DNA of 64,000 bases, taken from the NCBI GenBank assembly GCA_003260075.1, contig QLIY01000336.1, positions 3,656-67,655 on the forward strand, written 5' to 3'. The position numbers were made by a program, and so were the translations under genes. The notes below the pieces were generated by a model, which saw only the letters and a list, made by a program, of their open reading frames with translations, did not search any database and was not told the DNA's origin. Positions 23,144 to 36,010 of the stretch are shown here, in pieces (the first letter of the stretch is position 1; every line of letters starts with the position of its first letter). Source of the DNA: Phallusia mammillata. Its lineage: Eukaryota; Chordata; Ascidiacea; Phlebobranchia; Ascidiidae.

Positions 23144-23681
23144 GACAAAATTGAGGGTACAATTGGTGGAGGGATGGTAGACGCGCTGCAGCTACACCGT
23201 TATTATAATAAGCACACACCTCCTTTTATTTGATCAGAAACAAGCTAAAACAGTAAACTATTATGATCATTTTCAGATACCTGTCTGTCAAAAACTGTGG
23301 TCTGGTTCAAATTATGGCTTTACATTGGTGTTTCCAATAATGTGTAATTTAATTAGAATATATATATAACCACGAAACTTGCTGCTAGTGTTGCTAAATT
23401 AAAGAACCAATTCACTTTGGGGTAAGTTTCTGTAAGCTTTTCAAAGTAAAGTTGGTTGGCCCTATAATGGCCGACAACTCCCTATTTAAAGAGTCAAAAT
23501 GATGACAAATAAATATCCCTCAAGTTGTTTCGTATTTGTTATGATTTTGTAAACAAGGTAACACATGAATTGGAATTGATGTAGGTTTTTGGTTGATTAC
23601 CTCTTCAACCCAGTTTTCTAACAGACATCTTCCACCCGAGTTATTAAATCGAATTTCATTTCTTCCTTCAAATGACTTCAT
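19677..23681 (-). CDS. SPAG8: Sperm-associated antigen 8 (SPAG8)-like ciliary protein
   Basis: SPAG8 is a ciliary and sperm-axonemal microtubule-associated protein. Exons: 23601-23729, 22533-22756, 22053-22167, 21511-21573 and 19677-19799, all phase-compatible. Starting at the only in-frame Met of the first exon (23679-23681) gives 201 aa. Human SPAG8 is much longer because of a low-complexity N-terminal half absent here. Conserved blocks: GRCLLENWVEERAA (human CLLYNWEEERA), RHGHKGLLT, RGKKEELVEKML, QQDFDKPDF, EQSITFWS, and C-terminal TRDTPFKKNTAFSKP followed by YEQEVYP. Assignment rests on these blocks occurring in the family's order. The long intron 19800-21510 carries haplotype duplicates and a hAT element. 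The coding frame runs through the acceptor at 23730, so a start in an earlier exon is possible. Convergent with ELP4. Confidence 0.9.
19909..20718. repeat. Allelic duplicate in a SPAG8 intron (gaps 20275-20285, 20338-20347)
   Basis: Bases 19909-20274 and 20348-20718 are copies. Between the two gaps, 20286-20337 is a separate 52-bp fragment that matches ELP4 19358-19410. Confidence 0.87.
20232..20274. mobile_element. Truncated allelic copy of the hAT element at 20675
   Basis: This has the same left end (TAGGGTTTCTCAAATTTGCC) and the same preceding GTCCATAG as the complete copy, and is cut off by the placeholder gap. It is the other haplotype, not a second insertion. Confidence 0.75.
20675..21352. 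mobile_element. Non-autonomous hAT-type element with CCCGGG palindromes
   Basis: A 678-bp element bounded by inverted repeats TAGGGTTTCTC and GAGAAACCCTA, with a perfect 8-bp target duplication GTCCATAG at 20667-20674 and 21353-21360. Subterminal regions at both ends carry clustered ATCCCGGGAT-type palindromes. No transposase frame is present. A tRNA-like sequence is embedded at about 20986-21050. Confidence 0.83.
20986..21050 (-). repeat. tRNA-derived SINE-like head inside the hAT element
   Basis: The minus strand reads GGTGTGGTTATAGCGCCAT (A-box-like) and about 30 bp later GTTGTGGGTTCTAATCC (B-box-like). The spacing fits a tRNA-derived promoter. The sequence does not fold as an intact tRNA. 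It resembles 63930-63985. Confidence 0.45.
22854..23084. repeat. About 50-bp minisatellite with GGGCCCGC palindromes
   Basis: GGGCCCGC(A/T) recurs at 22854, 22921, 22970, 23021 and 23071. The last three intervals are 49, 51 and 50 bp; the first is 67. Units share AAGAGACGCGACAAGCA and TGGATATAG-type cores. The outer ends are inverted (ACTGCGGGCCCGCTTGG against CCAAGTGGGCCCGCAGT). The array abuts the 58-G gap, so its true length is unknown. Confidence 0.8.
23085..23142. other. Long placeholder gap (58 G)
   Basis: A homopolymer run without duplicated flanks; read as a size-estimated gap directly after the minisatellite. Confidence 0.8.
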
Positions 23682-23729
23682 CTTAAAGATCTTAAAAGTT
23701 TGTTCTTTGTCACAAAAACGTTTTCGAAC

Positions 23730-25496
23730 CTAAAAAAATACAGTATCCAACTTGTGAGTCAAACGATGCCATAGCAACAGTGGATGTTTTGCATCGATGC
23801 ATAATCGCTTATTCATGCATGCAATTTATTTACAAATAAGAATTTCAAATTAAAGTACTCTTACAAATAAGTAATAATGATATATTTCCACAAATAAAAA
23901 ATATAAATTCAATTAATTGATGTTTTATTAAATAAACAAGTGGGCTTTGTGATGGTATGTGGTAGCATTTTTTTGTATTTCAAAAACAAAACAGATGTTT
24001 GATGCGAATAACTTCTGTGTTTGATAGAATATAGTTATAAATTATAAAATTACCTACAATTGTCTCAAATAAACGCTTATCAAATTAAGTATTTTTTATA
24101 AAAAGTGGAAAATTTGTTTTTGTGTGTTGCACAACCCCTAGGAGGCAGCAGAGTGTTAAAAATATTAATCTGCTCGCTGCTGCATTCTGTGCGCAAAATT
24201 GTCCAGCACTTAAATACGTGCTGTGTGCAATGAAAAGCCTGATGTATTGATTAGTATTAGTTAAAATGCCCACAGCAGATGGCCTGTGCCTTTTGATGCA
24301 GACAAATTAAAAAGCAGTTACTTAAATCGATAGTTTCTGCCCTGAATAATTTTGGGAATGATTAGAAAACAGTAAGCTACTAGGATGCAAATTCTTGTAA
24401 AAGTATGTATAACAGTAGAAAGTAACAGTGTGTTTACATTGTTTTTTAGTTTAGAAGACTGTATAGGTTAAACAGGTCGGTTAGTGTTTGTAATAAATCA
24501 TGTTGTTTTAAAAATCAACTAATATTGGTTGGTAACTGTTTCAATATACTTTGTTATTTTGATGATTTAATGTTATTAGCCTGCATTACTTCAATGTAAT
24601 TTAATGAAAAACAGTGGTATGAAAATGTATGTATGAAAATTTTCAGTTAAAATACCAATTTGACACAAAACATATGACATTTTTGTGACACTGTTTTACA
24701 CCAACACCACTTCTATATATTCATAAAATGGTACTCCAACATGAAAGTGGGAAACAAATATAAAGGTCTATAAATTGAAAATAACCCTTTTAAGTACAAA
24801 TACCATTGGTAGCATATGTACATTTACTATGCAACTAACTGCAATGTGAGTTGTTATTTGATCAAATAGGTTTGTACAGTGCATTATCATTTCATTTCAA
24901 AGGAATGTTCATTACTTTATGTGTGCTTGTATGCCGCATGACTAACTTACTTGTGTAAAAAACAAACAACAACTAATATTTAGCATAATTTCCATGCCAC
25001 TACCACTAATAATATTAAGTCCCATACAGCCACATGTATGGAATCTAGACAACAGGAAGTATGGCAGGGCCCTATCTGTCAGTCTATTGTCCTTTTAAAT
25101 GCAGCATTCAGCAAAAAGGGGAACTTTTGTGGGATGTGACTCAGAGCCAGAAAAACAACAACAGCATTTTGGCTTGTACCTTCTTTTAAAGTATCAGTGT
25201 CATTGACATTGAATCAGTTATGCAAAAGATTATTTAGAAATCTGCTGTGTCCTTGTGTTTTTGTTGAAATTCCTTATGTGACCCTTCAAGCATGACATGC
25301 AGTAATTAAGATGTTATAAAAAATGACAGGTAGGGCTAACAAGTACTCATAAACAGTACCTGAAAACTGCCCAAGTTCACAAATGCAAGCCAGCCAATAT
25401 CCAATTAGAGAAAGGCAAAGTTTCAGAACATGTTATATTGTCATGTGCAAAGCTAATAGCAATTTTTGTTGTAAATCCTGGATTCAATTAACTCAC
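23730..25496. other. SPAG8 upstream intron or 5' flank, no further gene seen
   Basis: AT-rich, with only short scattered frames lacking splice support or recognisable similarity. Confidence 0.45.
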
Positions 25497-25640
25497 CACG
25501 TGGAGTATGGCAATGACCAGGCCGGGTACACTTGACAGACGTCCAACGACATCAATATTTATGAATTAATCCATTTGCGTCTGTCAAAATTCGCCGGCGA
25601 CTTGCGAGGCCAAAGGGCCGCCATGACGCTCCGATCATAG
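25497..25640 (-). other. Possible SPAG8 5' untranslated exon and promoter edge
   Basis: A strong minus-strand donor (GTGAGT, 25491-25496) follows a CpG-rich stretch. The frame that joins SPAG8 exon 23601-23729 in phase has no Met before an upstream stop, so if used this is a 5' UTR exon. An ATG in another frame here cannot join in phase. Confidence 0.3.
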
Positions 25641-28600
25641 AAAAAATTGTGTGTCGCTCCGAGCAACGGCGTGTATTGCCTGTGGACACAAGTTGAAAGC
25701 GTTGCTCGTAAATTATGCAAACACCCGAGTGTGTTTACGATTTACTTATTTTCGCTAGCTCGCCGAGCGCTTTTCGGCGGACGTTTGCTCTCCTTGCCTC
25801 TTGTTGGAGCACTTCAAACAAATTCAATTGCGTCAGGCGCTGAGATAAGACCAACCATTCCTGGAAAACCGCTCTCGATCCCACCGAAGTCCCACGGACT
25901 GACGGAGGCATCGCCAATGCCAAGATATCTGCAACCGCATCCGCGCCTCCGATTATAACGATGTTAACTTTTTTGTTTATTTGTTCGTTAGCCACCCAAT
26001 GCCATTATCTAGTATAGTAAGGGTAAAGGAATTTACAATGTGATCCTCACCAGAACGATGATAATTTTTGCTAATTTGGCTGCAAACGCATGTTCCCATA
26101 TTACTCGGTCAAACGGGTTTATAAGTTTTTTTGTCAAAAAGGCATTATTGTAACAACGGAGGTTGTGTTGACCTGTTTTTAATAAAACCTGGCTTAACAT
26201 TGTAACTTTGTGTGATCCGGGGTCGCATAAAGTGTTTTTCTCATTATTTTCAAATGTTTTCCATCAAGAGGCTCATTTTAATTAAAGATTATCTTGAATC
26301 TTTTCAAACCCTTAGCGCCTAAATATAATTAGGCATCTGCTCTTTTCCCACAACTCGTTCGGCCTTGACATTCTCGGCTGGCATTTTCAACCTCCGCTCC
26401 TGCACTTGATCGCGCCAAATTGACCGCCGCCGTCACGCTTCACCGCGCACGAAACGTCACGCGCCTCTATCAGTCGCTTTCATCTCTTGGCCGCCATTTT
26501 TTTCAAGCAGGAGCAACGGACATTTTTTTAAGCACGATATCGTTTGCGGCTCGATGCGTGAAAAACTGCGACAGCGCAATAAGATCGATGTCTGTTGGTC
26601 GACGAATCGTTTGTTTGAGTTATATTTCTGTTATTTTTAGAGGTTTGTCGATAAATTTAATCCTCGAATTTGCCACCGAATCCCGCGTTAGGCGATTTTA
26701 CAAAATAATGCACAAATTGTACTGTTCATTGCTCAAGGGTGTTTTAATATTGTGTCTTTAATCTATATTTACGACGATGCATTTTTAGAGGCAATTATGT
26801 TTGTTTTTTAATATTTTTTTTGTGTAAAACCCCAAGCTGCAGTCAACGTGGTAAACCACGTCTTACAGTTTTCCGTTAATAACGGCAACGGACCACAAAT
26901 ATTTCCGACGATTACTCTTCTTTCCTATCTTGCCACGTCTTTGAGGCGAAACAGTTTGCAGAGCGTAAAAAAATGGAGTACACCGAAGCGCTCTCAATAA
27001 AACAAGGCTCCGCCGCTATCTCAGTATCGCGCCTAAACGCCGGCGGATCCATTTTGGCTGCAGACATTGCATAAATACCGTCGCCTCAGACGTCACGTTC
27101 AAACTTGTTGGAACCATTTTCCTCGAAAGGAGATTATCACGTGACCAACCGCCGCTCCGCGTCATTTTGTTCGCATCGTTGCGCAAAATCGCGCGTTTTT
27201 TTGTAGGGCGCGCCCCGTTTTTGAACCAAAAATCGATCCGAACTGCTTCATTTTTTTGCCTATTTTTTCAGCTTTTGACTGGTATATTTGTTCGCATGGA
27301 ACACTTAATACGTGTCGCGTATTTTTTAAAAATCGACGAAAAATCCGAGTTTTTTTACAGAATTTAATTGTTTTTGGAAAAAAAGTAACCTTCCTTCGTT
27401 TTAGCCTACACCTCATCTTTTCCATAAACCAATGCACTTGAAGTGTCGAATTCCTGATCAGAAGGCAGCAAGTTCCTTCATAGAGGAAGCTTTATAGGGC
27501 GTCGCTGCCAAACCGCATCAATCCCACGCCTCTGCGCCCGAAACAAGCGAATCCATTGTGCCGCAATCGGTAATTGGCGTTTTCCGTGGGCTTGCTATAC
27601 ACCCGCCAATGATGACGTCAGATATCGCGTAGGCCCTCAAAGCAGCAAAGGTTTCAAGTAGCACATAGGAAAAGCATAAGGCGTAGGTGGGTTCAAAGTC
27701 AAAACGGAAGCCAACTTATCAGCGTTGGCGAATAAGGATGAGGGAATACGGCGATTGCTTGTGACTTTGTTTAAACGTATGGCGGTTTCAGTGAATATGA
27801 CGAGATGCCAATTAATCCCGTTTCACTCAGCTCTACATTTGCACGTTACTAAAAAGGTTGAAGAGAAACCCTAAACTGCAAAATTGAAGATTTAAAATCA
27901 CAAAAAAATGTTTTGAAGAATCCTTTTAAAATGCGCTTAATTTATTTATTTTAGGGGTCTGAGATCGTAGCAGTGTAGAGCTTTAAACTGTATGTGTTTT
28001 CTTTTAAGAAACCTTTGTCGTTGTGTCGGAACTTTTATGTCAAAAACCAAATTGCGCTTATCCGCTCTTTACTTTATCACCATTTACACATTCTCTCGTA
28101 ATTACACTACCGAATTTGTTAGTCGGAAATAATAATTTTGTAACAAAGAAAGAACATTGGGTGGCTTTCCGCATTTCTTTTTCCCATGTGGTTATGGATT
28201 TTCAATCGTAAAACAACTGTTTTCAGGCACTAAACAAGAAAACTTTGGTTTGGAGCAATTCGGAAATTTGTTCGCCTTTCCCTATTTCATTCACTTAACC
28301 TACGATAATCGAAAACCCTATTCGCGTTATTTTGCAAAAGCAGATGTTTGCATTTAGTTAACACAATTGTAGAAACTGAAACGATGCACACTAACTCGTT
28401 AACACAACCGCAAAACATGGGTTGCAGATACCTTCAATGTCCGTCTGTTTCTTCATGGCGAAACATTTTCATTGCCACATTTCATAGTGGTTGTGTCTAA
28501 ATCGCTTGTGTTCGGTATACAAGGATCCACTTCCTTCTTACATCAATATTTCGCGACATATCGACGTAATTTCTCCCATTTTAGCGACGTCTCACCCGTC

Positions 28601-31600
28601 GCACGATTTAACGCGCGCAGATTTTTTCGCTTCGCCCTCGTGGCTTAGTGGTCGTTCTTTTCTGGCCGCAAGCGCCCGTCGAGGAAAAAACGGCGCCATT
28701 ATTACAGCGACGTGTGCAGCCCAGAGAGCTACAGAGAGCTGCGCTGGCCTGTCAGCATTTGTTTGCTCGGGCTGTCTGCCTATCAGTTCATAAGCTCGGG
28801 TTTGTCGATCGCCGGGCGTGCCTTTCCCTGCACCGCGGCCTTTGTGCCAGCGCTTGGCGTGTGTGCTGTGCAGAATGCGCGCGGGCTCGCCTAGTAGAGC
28901 CTCTTGTAAGTCTATTCAACCTTATGTGCAAGCAGATGTTTGACTTATTGCAGAGTATAGTATTAAACGTTTCTGTAAAGTTTATATCAGTATCTGATAA
29001 TGGAATAAGGATTGCTTTAAATAAGTAACGGTTGTATGCATTAGGAAGATTGTTTGTAATTTGTTGCGTTAAGGAATGGAAAGCACAGTAGGACGATAGA
29101 CACAGTTTTTCAGAAGGTAACGTTTGTTGTTTGCAGTTGAGCTGTAGAACAAACAGCCACCCGCTCACCAGCACTGGCTGGTCAGTTGAATCGCTTCTGT
29201 TCTATCGCGTGCGTCCGTGCACGCGTGTTATCACAACAAATGGCTGCCCTCTTTGTGCCCGAACAACGGACCACCCCTCTGCTTGCTTTGACTGGCGATG
29301 AAGGTGCCGCTAATCTCGTTTCGTTGATGCCCCGGGTCAAGCATTCACCGATGTGACCGTTGAAGCGCCTCTGACAGGCCGTACGTGATTCTGGCGTCCC
29401 CCATTGCCCGTCTGTTGATAGAGGGAGTTTGCAGTCCTAACTGCCCGAATAAAAGACCGGCGAAGTGTGGTAACTTGTTGAGGCTACCAAATGGTTTGTT
29501 GTGTTTGCCGGGTTTCCTTGGTTTCGTGTATGACCCGTTACCTTGTTTTGTGTTTTTTCAGTTGTTTGTGTTCTTCGCATAACAAATGACTGCATATATA
29601 GTTATTGCGGAAACAGTTTTTATTGGTTTTCATTCATCGGCATTGCAGCACGTTTACCCTTGTACTGGGGAGCATCACGAACTCGTGTTTGTCTTGCCTG
29701 TTTACCGCGCGCTTTCAGCTCCGCCTGACGTCATGCGTGACGTGAACGGCGGCCACCCGGCCGTGAACGTCGCTCGCTGGATAGCTGCGCAACGTTATTT
29801 ACCGAAATCACCTTCGATATGAAGTGAACCGGTACTTGTTGTCATCACGACTTTGGAGGCGGCGTTTTGGCGAATTGAATTTATAATCGCGGTCGCTTGT
29901 CAGTCAATAAACATTTACTGCCGTCGACTTTCAAGGCACCGGCCATTGTTAACTTCTGTGTACACGGCAAACAAGAGATCCCCGGTTGCGGATGAGGAGC
30001 ACGGGGGCGGGCAAGAAACCCACCCATGTCAGTTGCTCAGTGTATTGTCGCTGATTCACACAACGCGTAGTCACGTGATCATGTCTTGTGCGCTTATGTT
30101 GTAAGTTTCACGTGATGTCATCGAAAATAGAAAAAAAATGTGCGAATGATGATTGGCAGCTGATACAGAAAAATTGAAGAGCAACAGTGCATGTTCCAGA
30201 CTGTGTTTGACAGGCGCCGTAAGGGTCATAAATTGCAGTAACATATCAATAACATGGGGCCTTTACGGACCTTGCTTATGTCGGCTTTCACTGTTAACGC
30301 TACACTAATGTTTGAAACGCTACCGGCACCTGTTCATGTTTCCTGGCTCGCCGCCGGGAGTGACTTATTCCCTGGGCGACCGTTTCACGCTTTGTTGCCA
30401 CGTTGCTTTGCAGTCTGCACAAACGGCGAACTGTTCGGAATAGGGCAGCCAAGAGTTATTTATACATCTACGACCGAAGTTTCGTTCGCACAAGACGTCA
30501 ACTCTTGGAACTGCCTAATTGTCGATTGATGCTTCCAAAATAGATTATTCTGTGGGTTTAGCTCCTCCTAGGTTATTTTGGTGTCCTTACTTGCCTTATT
30601 ACCACTTAAGTTGTTCGTGAAGTATATGTTTGCGTATCTTTTCTTGATCTTTTTTAGTACATAAATGTTAGCAACGTGAAGATTGTTTAACATCTAGAAA
30701 TTTGGTGCAAAAATATACTCCTTGCAACGTTGTCAAAATCACATGACAAAAGTAACCAATCAATGACTCCTCCTATCTTCTGCTTGTTTCACCCAATCAC
30801 TATTTCATTGGCTGTACAAAACCGAAAAATTCCCCAAGGCCATACGCTACCATCTATTACAGCTACACAACACCAGTACGCGCAATTTCCCACGCTTGCT
30901 TTTGGTTCTGGATTAAATCCTGGCCAATGTCGTGAACGTTGATGTGTATTGAACTTTCAAGGCCTTGGTATCGTTTCCCTTGTTCTCCGGCTGTCGCCTA
31001 TCCCCGACCGCTCCCTGTGATCTTTATCGAACGGCTTATTTGGCTCCTGCTATTATGTCTGCCGTTATTTATGTGCTTATGCCGTTCGCACGTCAACACG
31101 AACATGGGACCGACTTTGTGCCTGATATTATGAAGCTTGTTGTTTTTGGTGTGTAAACAAATTTAGTGTCTATTTTTGAAGTTTGTGTCAAAATCCTAAA
31201 GCGGACATGTGGCAGAGGTTGATGTATTTATGTTTAGTTGTTGAAAATAACACACAATCGACTTGTGAAATGTGAATTATTTTATACAAGCGCTCTCCCT
31301 TAACTACGGTTGCCCACGTCACTAAAACAACATTATTTTTTGTCATCTGAATGTAAAAGCAAAAATATGTTTTGTTTTCCTAAACTTTTCGGATATAAAA
31401 TTCAACGAAGTAGCCTACGTACCCTAAGCGGTTTGTTCATTATCGCAGACACGCGGCAGTCTTGCACTAGATAAGCCTAAATCAGCAAACGTAGCTACTG
31501 TTTTTGTAACGTGTTTCAATCATTCATCAACAATTACAGGTTTTAGGGTCATAGACGCATTTAAATCTTCACTGTGTGGCGATACTTCCGTTTGCTTGCG

Positions 31601-33004
31601 CATTGACTAGTGTATATGTATCTGGGTATCAGTCGAACAAGGAAACAATCTTAATTGCTTCGCTGGATCCATAAACGCTATTTGCTTTTATACAGTGAGA
31701 ATATTGAAAGCTGACGTTCATGCATTTTTGTGGATGTAGATTAGTTCACTTTTATCTATTAAAACCTTAGAATTTACTTTTTTCCTTTAAACATCCCGAA
31801 TCCCAAGTAGAATCTATAGATTATAATTTTTGAATGTGCAATAGTGATGTTTTGCGAAACTTTGTGTCTTGCAGGCTAAGGCATGACAAGCGATTTGTTT
31901 TGTCCTTGAGCATCGCATCAGAGGCCCTTATTATTGCGCAAAGCTCCCAAGTGGCCGGGAGCGTTCGAGATCGATTCGATCTCCCGGTTGCAAGTTGCGG
32001 TTATCCCGTCATCAATAATGCATTGTTTGCGCTCTGCGAGTGACACGTCGCGCTTGCTGGCTGCAAAATCCAAACACGCCCTTGACATTGACTTTCGAAC
32101 AATTGTGTAGTTGTTTGTGATTGCGTTGGCGCGGCTCAATGTAGTGACTTTTGCAGGAGATGCGTAGAAGCTAATATAAGTGTACGAGTGAAGGGCAGTC
32201 GAACGTTACAGCTGGATGGGAAACTGTGAGTCAGCGGCTATGCGTAGTTTCAATTCCTGTTGTTGTTGTTTTGTTTGAAGAAGTCGCGTAACGGAAAAGC
32301 GTGCACTTCACAGCTAATCGAATCTGATAGACACAGTTGCTTAAGGAAACAGGTTCAGATTTAGTACCCTGCAAACAGACAGATTATTCGATACATGTTA
32401 ACGACATATGCCTTTAAAAAATCAAAAGGTTTCTGATGAGTGATCACAATATATTAGTCACCCCAGTTCAAAGAATTTTTGCACGCTCATCTAGTATTTT
32501 CTGTTGCAAATCCTACTGCTTTCTGGTGATTTCGTTAATCTTTTTGTTCAAATCAGTTCTGCATGATTGTTAGGTGTTTTAATGGCGCTCTTTTGTGGTC
32601 GAATATCCTACCAATTTCAACTGACATACAACACAAACGGCAGGGTTTACATTAAAATGTGCCAATAACTCGCATATCTGACACCTGCTAGACAAGGCGA
32701 CTTCCTGCAGGCAACAATTGTCATTCAACCGATACCGCACATCCCAAATAGTGTTTCCAATAAGCGTACGCGCTTTCCAACCGTGCCCCTTCCTGCAGTT
32801 TGTTATACAACCTCAGTTGAACCTACATTAACCAAATCGTCGATTGATTGACAAGTCTAGGTTTTGAATGAGCATATTATGGATTTTTGACATGTTATGG
32901 GTTTCTCAGGTTTCTTCCTGCAGTGATATCCTTGTCGGAATTCACGATCACGTGGTCGCCATCCTGAAATTCCATTGTAATTGCGGTTGGGTTATTACGA
33001 CACA
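25641..33004. promoter_or_regulatory. Gene-free interval, partly CpG-rich, with CRE-like sites
   Basis: No exon here matches a family I know, and the short frames lack coherent splice partners. Base composition turns GC- and CpG-rich around 25.5-27.6 kb and 28.5-30.5 kb. Perfect TGACGTCA (ATF/CREB palindrome) occurs at 27613-27620 and 29726-29733. Position between SPAG8 (minus) and ASH1L (plus) fits 5' regulatory DNA or non-coding first exons of either gene; this is inference. Confidence 0.4.

Positions 33005-33100
<96 letters not shown>
33005..33100. other. Long placeholder gap (96 G)
   Basis: The longest homopolymer in the window, read as an estimated-size gap. The sequence just right of it (CATCGCTGAGTTCAACTTG) recurs at 33411, next to another gap. 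Confidence 0.8.
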
Positions 33101-33102
<2 letters not shown>

Positions 33103-33590
33103 TCGCTGAGTTCAACTTGTTTGGGCTTAACCTGAACGTGCAGAAATGGCGTGCTTGGTTTCCCCGCGGGGTGTTATTAGGGCAAAGATAGAGAGAGTGT
33201 AGAAGACGCCTTGTTATCGTAGCAGCGGCGTACGTCACAAACGAATCCTTTTCGTGTACACTTATGACCTTTCAGTCTTCTATGAACTTTGTGGGGGGGG
33301 GGTTGCATCCCGTTGCGCACAACCCGTTCAAACCCTTGCCCCGGGGCTGTTGATTGTTTACGCAACTGCCTCTTCGTAGCGCATAAAGCAAGCAAAACCC
33401 TCTAACAAGCATCGCTGAGTTCAACTTGTTTGGGCGGGGGGGGGGTTCATATCTCCTAATACCTGTTAACGTCCTGCAAGGCACCTGACAAAACTACTGG
33501 ACATATCGCGGGGGGGGGGGGTCATATCTCCTAATATCTGTTAACGTCCTGCAAGGCACCTGACAAAACTACTGGACATATCGCGCATTC
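33101..33590. repeat. Cluster of small haplotype fragments (gaps 33292-33302, 33436-33445, 33510-33521)
   Basis: Bases 33101-33127 match 33411-33435, and 33446-33509 match 33522-33590. Short contigs appear to be strung together here, so local order is unreliable. Confidence 0.75.
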
Positions 33591-35783
33591 TCACAGTTCC
33601 TGGTTGTTCCAGTGAGCTGAGAGCAGTGTGTTTACCGGTGTCCTATAAAAATCATAGTTTTCGACCTTTAACGCACTCTTTTATAAACACACCTCAGTCC
33701 TTATTGGGCGCTTACCGAATAGATCTTTGCGGATATGTAGCAGAACAGAACTGAAGTTACATATTACTTTACTCACCCTTGGATTTTACCCAGTGCCTGA
33801 AACTCATATGCGCCAACGTGCAACAAAGGCATTTGCCAACGGCGATGTCTGGTCAAAGATGTTCAAATTTGCCACAAAGTTGATGGTCACATCAATTTAA
33901 CAATACACCGCCATCGGCTATGTCTGACCTGACCACCGCAATGCTCTGCTCATCACCAAAACACCATCAGTTTCTTTATCTACACTGTGCTTTAGGGGGG
34001 AGAAAGTCCGTCGATGGAATGCTGTTGTGTCTGTTTCACATCGGGCACGTGTTGCTGTTGTTTTGTTGATCTATGACGTCACAGTGTCTATGTGACACAG
34101 CCCGATGGTGGTGACTCACTTCTTAAAGCTTTGTAGTGTGCCTACACCTTCTCAGGTTTCGCGTTATATCGGAAAAATACCTACTGTTCTATTGTTAGAG
34201 TGAGCAATAAAAAAAATCCAGGAGTCCATTACAAGTCGAAGTGTCATTTCTGTGCTGTACGGTTTCGGATAGCGTCAAATGAGCGTCAGACATTAATGCC
34301 TGTTTGCAAGCTTTTAAAGCGATAAAATCGTTCTGGGATCACCAGTTTTGACAAGTTTCTCTTAAGTATTTCGAGTGGCATCCTCAATCAGCTACGAGGG
34401 CCCTCATCCAGTTCACGTCGCGTCGCATAGGTCACTGCTCCAACCCGTTGGACTCCTGTTTACCGAAGCTTATGTTGGGTCGAAACCTGACGGGGTTGCG
34501 AATGAAGCTCACACTTGAACATGCCTCGGTGCTCGCACACACACACGCACCTGGCTTTAGCGCGCGAAACCAGCTCTATCCGGGACACGTTCGACCATTT
34601 GGAGCCACCGAACCATAAACTGTGGCCGGGCTCCACAAGTTCGTTACCGTACCATCGGCTGTGTTTCCCAAGCGAGAGATCAAGGAGCGACTATGTTATG
34701 GAAAACCTCTTTTCGCGCAGTGCAGTGGTCTCAGGTGAGGTAACAGCGTGTTTACCACCGGAGCTGGTGTTTTTCGGCCTTGTTTACTACCTCGACGGCC
34801 TACCCGGTGTATAGGGGATTGTTTCTGTTGCTTCGTTTCAGGTCAGGTTATTGGAAAACGCGTTATTTTTGCTTGGCCGGTACTTACAGAGCAACAAGAA
34901 TTGTTATGTTTAGCGATCGACCGTCAAATCGTTAAGATATTAAATAGGTTTTATTTCCAGTTATAGGTTAATTATTGATTTTATGCAAGAGAAGAGAATT
35001 GTTATTGATGCAGACAATGTCCTAATAAAAACATTTTAATTTCTACCATCAGCGGTAAAATGTATGAAACTTTTGTCGTCTTGAAGGCGAAGATGGTGCT
35101 TCCGAATGCAAACAGTTATTAATCTTTTGCAAACAGGTCAGGCTTTCAGGAATTAACAAAGAAAGCACATTCTGACATCATTGCTGTATTCAAGCACCTT
35201 TGTATCGGTAACCGTCGGCAGCGACAAATAGGTCTTTGTGTTATTTTCGAGAACGCTCAACTGCCAACGGCGTACAAAATGATCGATATCAGTCCCCTGT
35301 ATTTGCTATGTCTGTGTGACTGTGCTGCGATCTTACCCTTTCTGTGTGCACTGTTTGTTTACCAGTATATTGCCCCTTTACCGATGCCGGCTCAGACAAA
35401 GATCACAGTCAGGATTTATGACTGCCGAAGCAACGACTTGTGGGGGCCTTGGCCGCGAACTAGTAATGAGGTTAAAAAAGAGCAAACCTATTTGACTGTG
35501 GATTATGTTATCAACAGTCTGAAGCGGGTAGGGGGTCTCGGTAAATATAATCTGTGACGCTTGTTTGGATGGAATGTGCACAGAAGACTTTGCTGTAGTG
35601 ATAAGAAATACTTGGATACATCGGCAGGTTAATGTTCAATTAATACTAGCGGATTTTTAGCCTACAGTAGAGCATAGGTTGCTTAAATTTATTGTAGTTT
35701 ATTTATTGTTGTTTTTGAGAAGTTTAATCTACAGTTGCTAAGAAACAGCAAGTCTTTTAGTGTTGTATTTTCGAATTTAGTAA

Positions 35784-36010
35784 ACTACGTGTTTAACAAT
35801 TCTTTACGATCACTTGAAAAAGTACAGTGGTAACAATGTACCCTGTACGAAGCAAGTGTTTTGGCAACGTTATACAATGCTGCACAGACGTGGGGGGGGG
35901 GGCTACGTGTTTAATAATTCTTTACGATCACTTGAAAAAGTACAGTGGTAACAATGTACCTTGTACGAAGCAAGTGTTTTGGCAACGTTATACAATGCTG
36001 CACAGACGTT
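35784..36010. repeat. Allelic duplicate (gap 35892-35902)
   Basis: Bases 35784-35891 and 35903-36010 are near-identical on either side of 11 G, with isolated substitutions. Confidence 0.85.

Noticed and set aside
23039-23233. Poly-glycine/poly-proline open frames across the long G runs (here and at 32868-33238 and 48030-48269)
   Set aside because: They are translations of gap placeholders, not low-complexity proteins.
33005-33100. Giant G-quadruplex or telomere-like tract
   Set aside because: A pure homopolymer of this length in a series with exact 10-base minima and duplicated flanks is an assembly gap.
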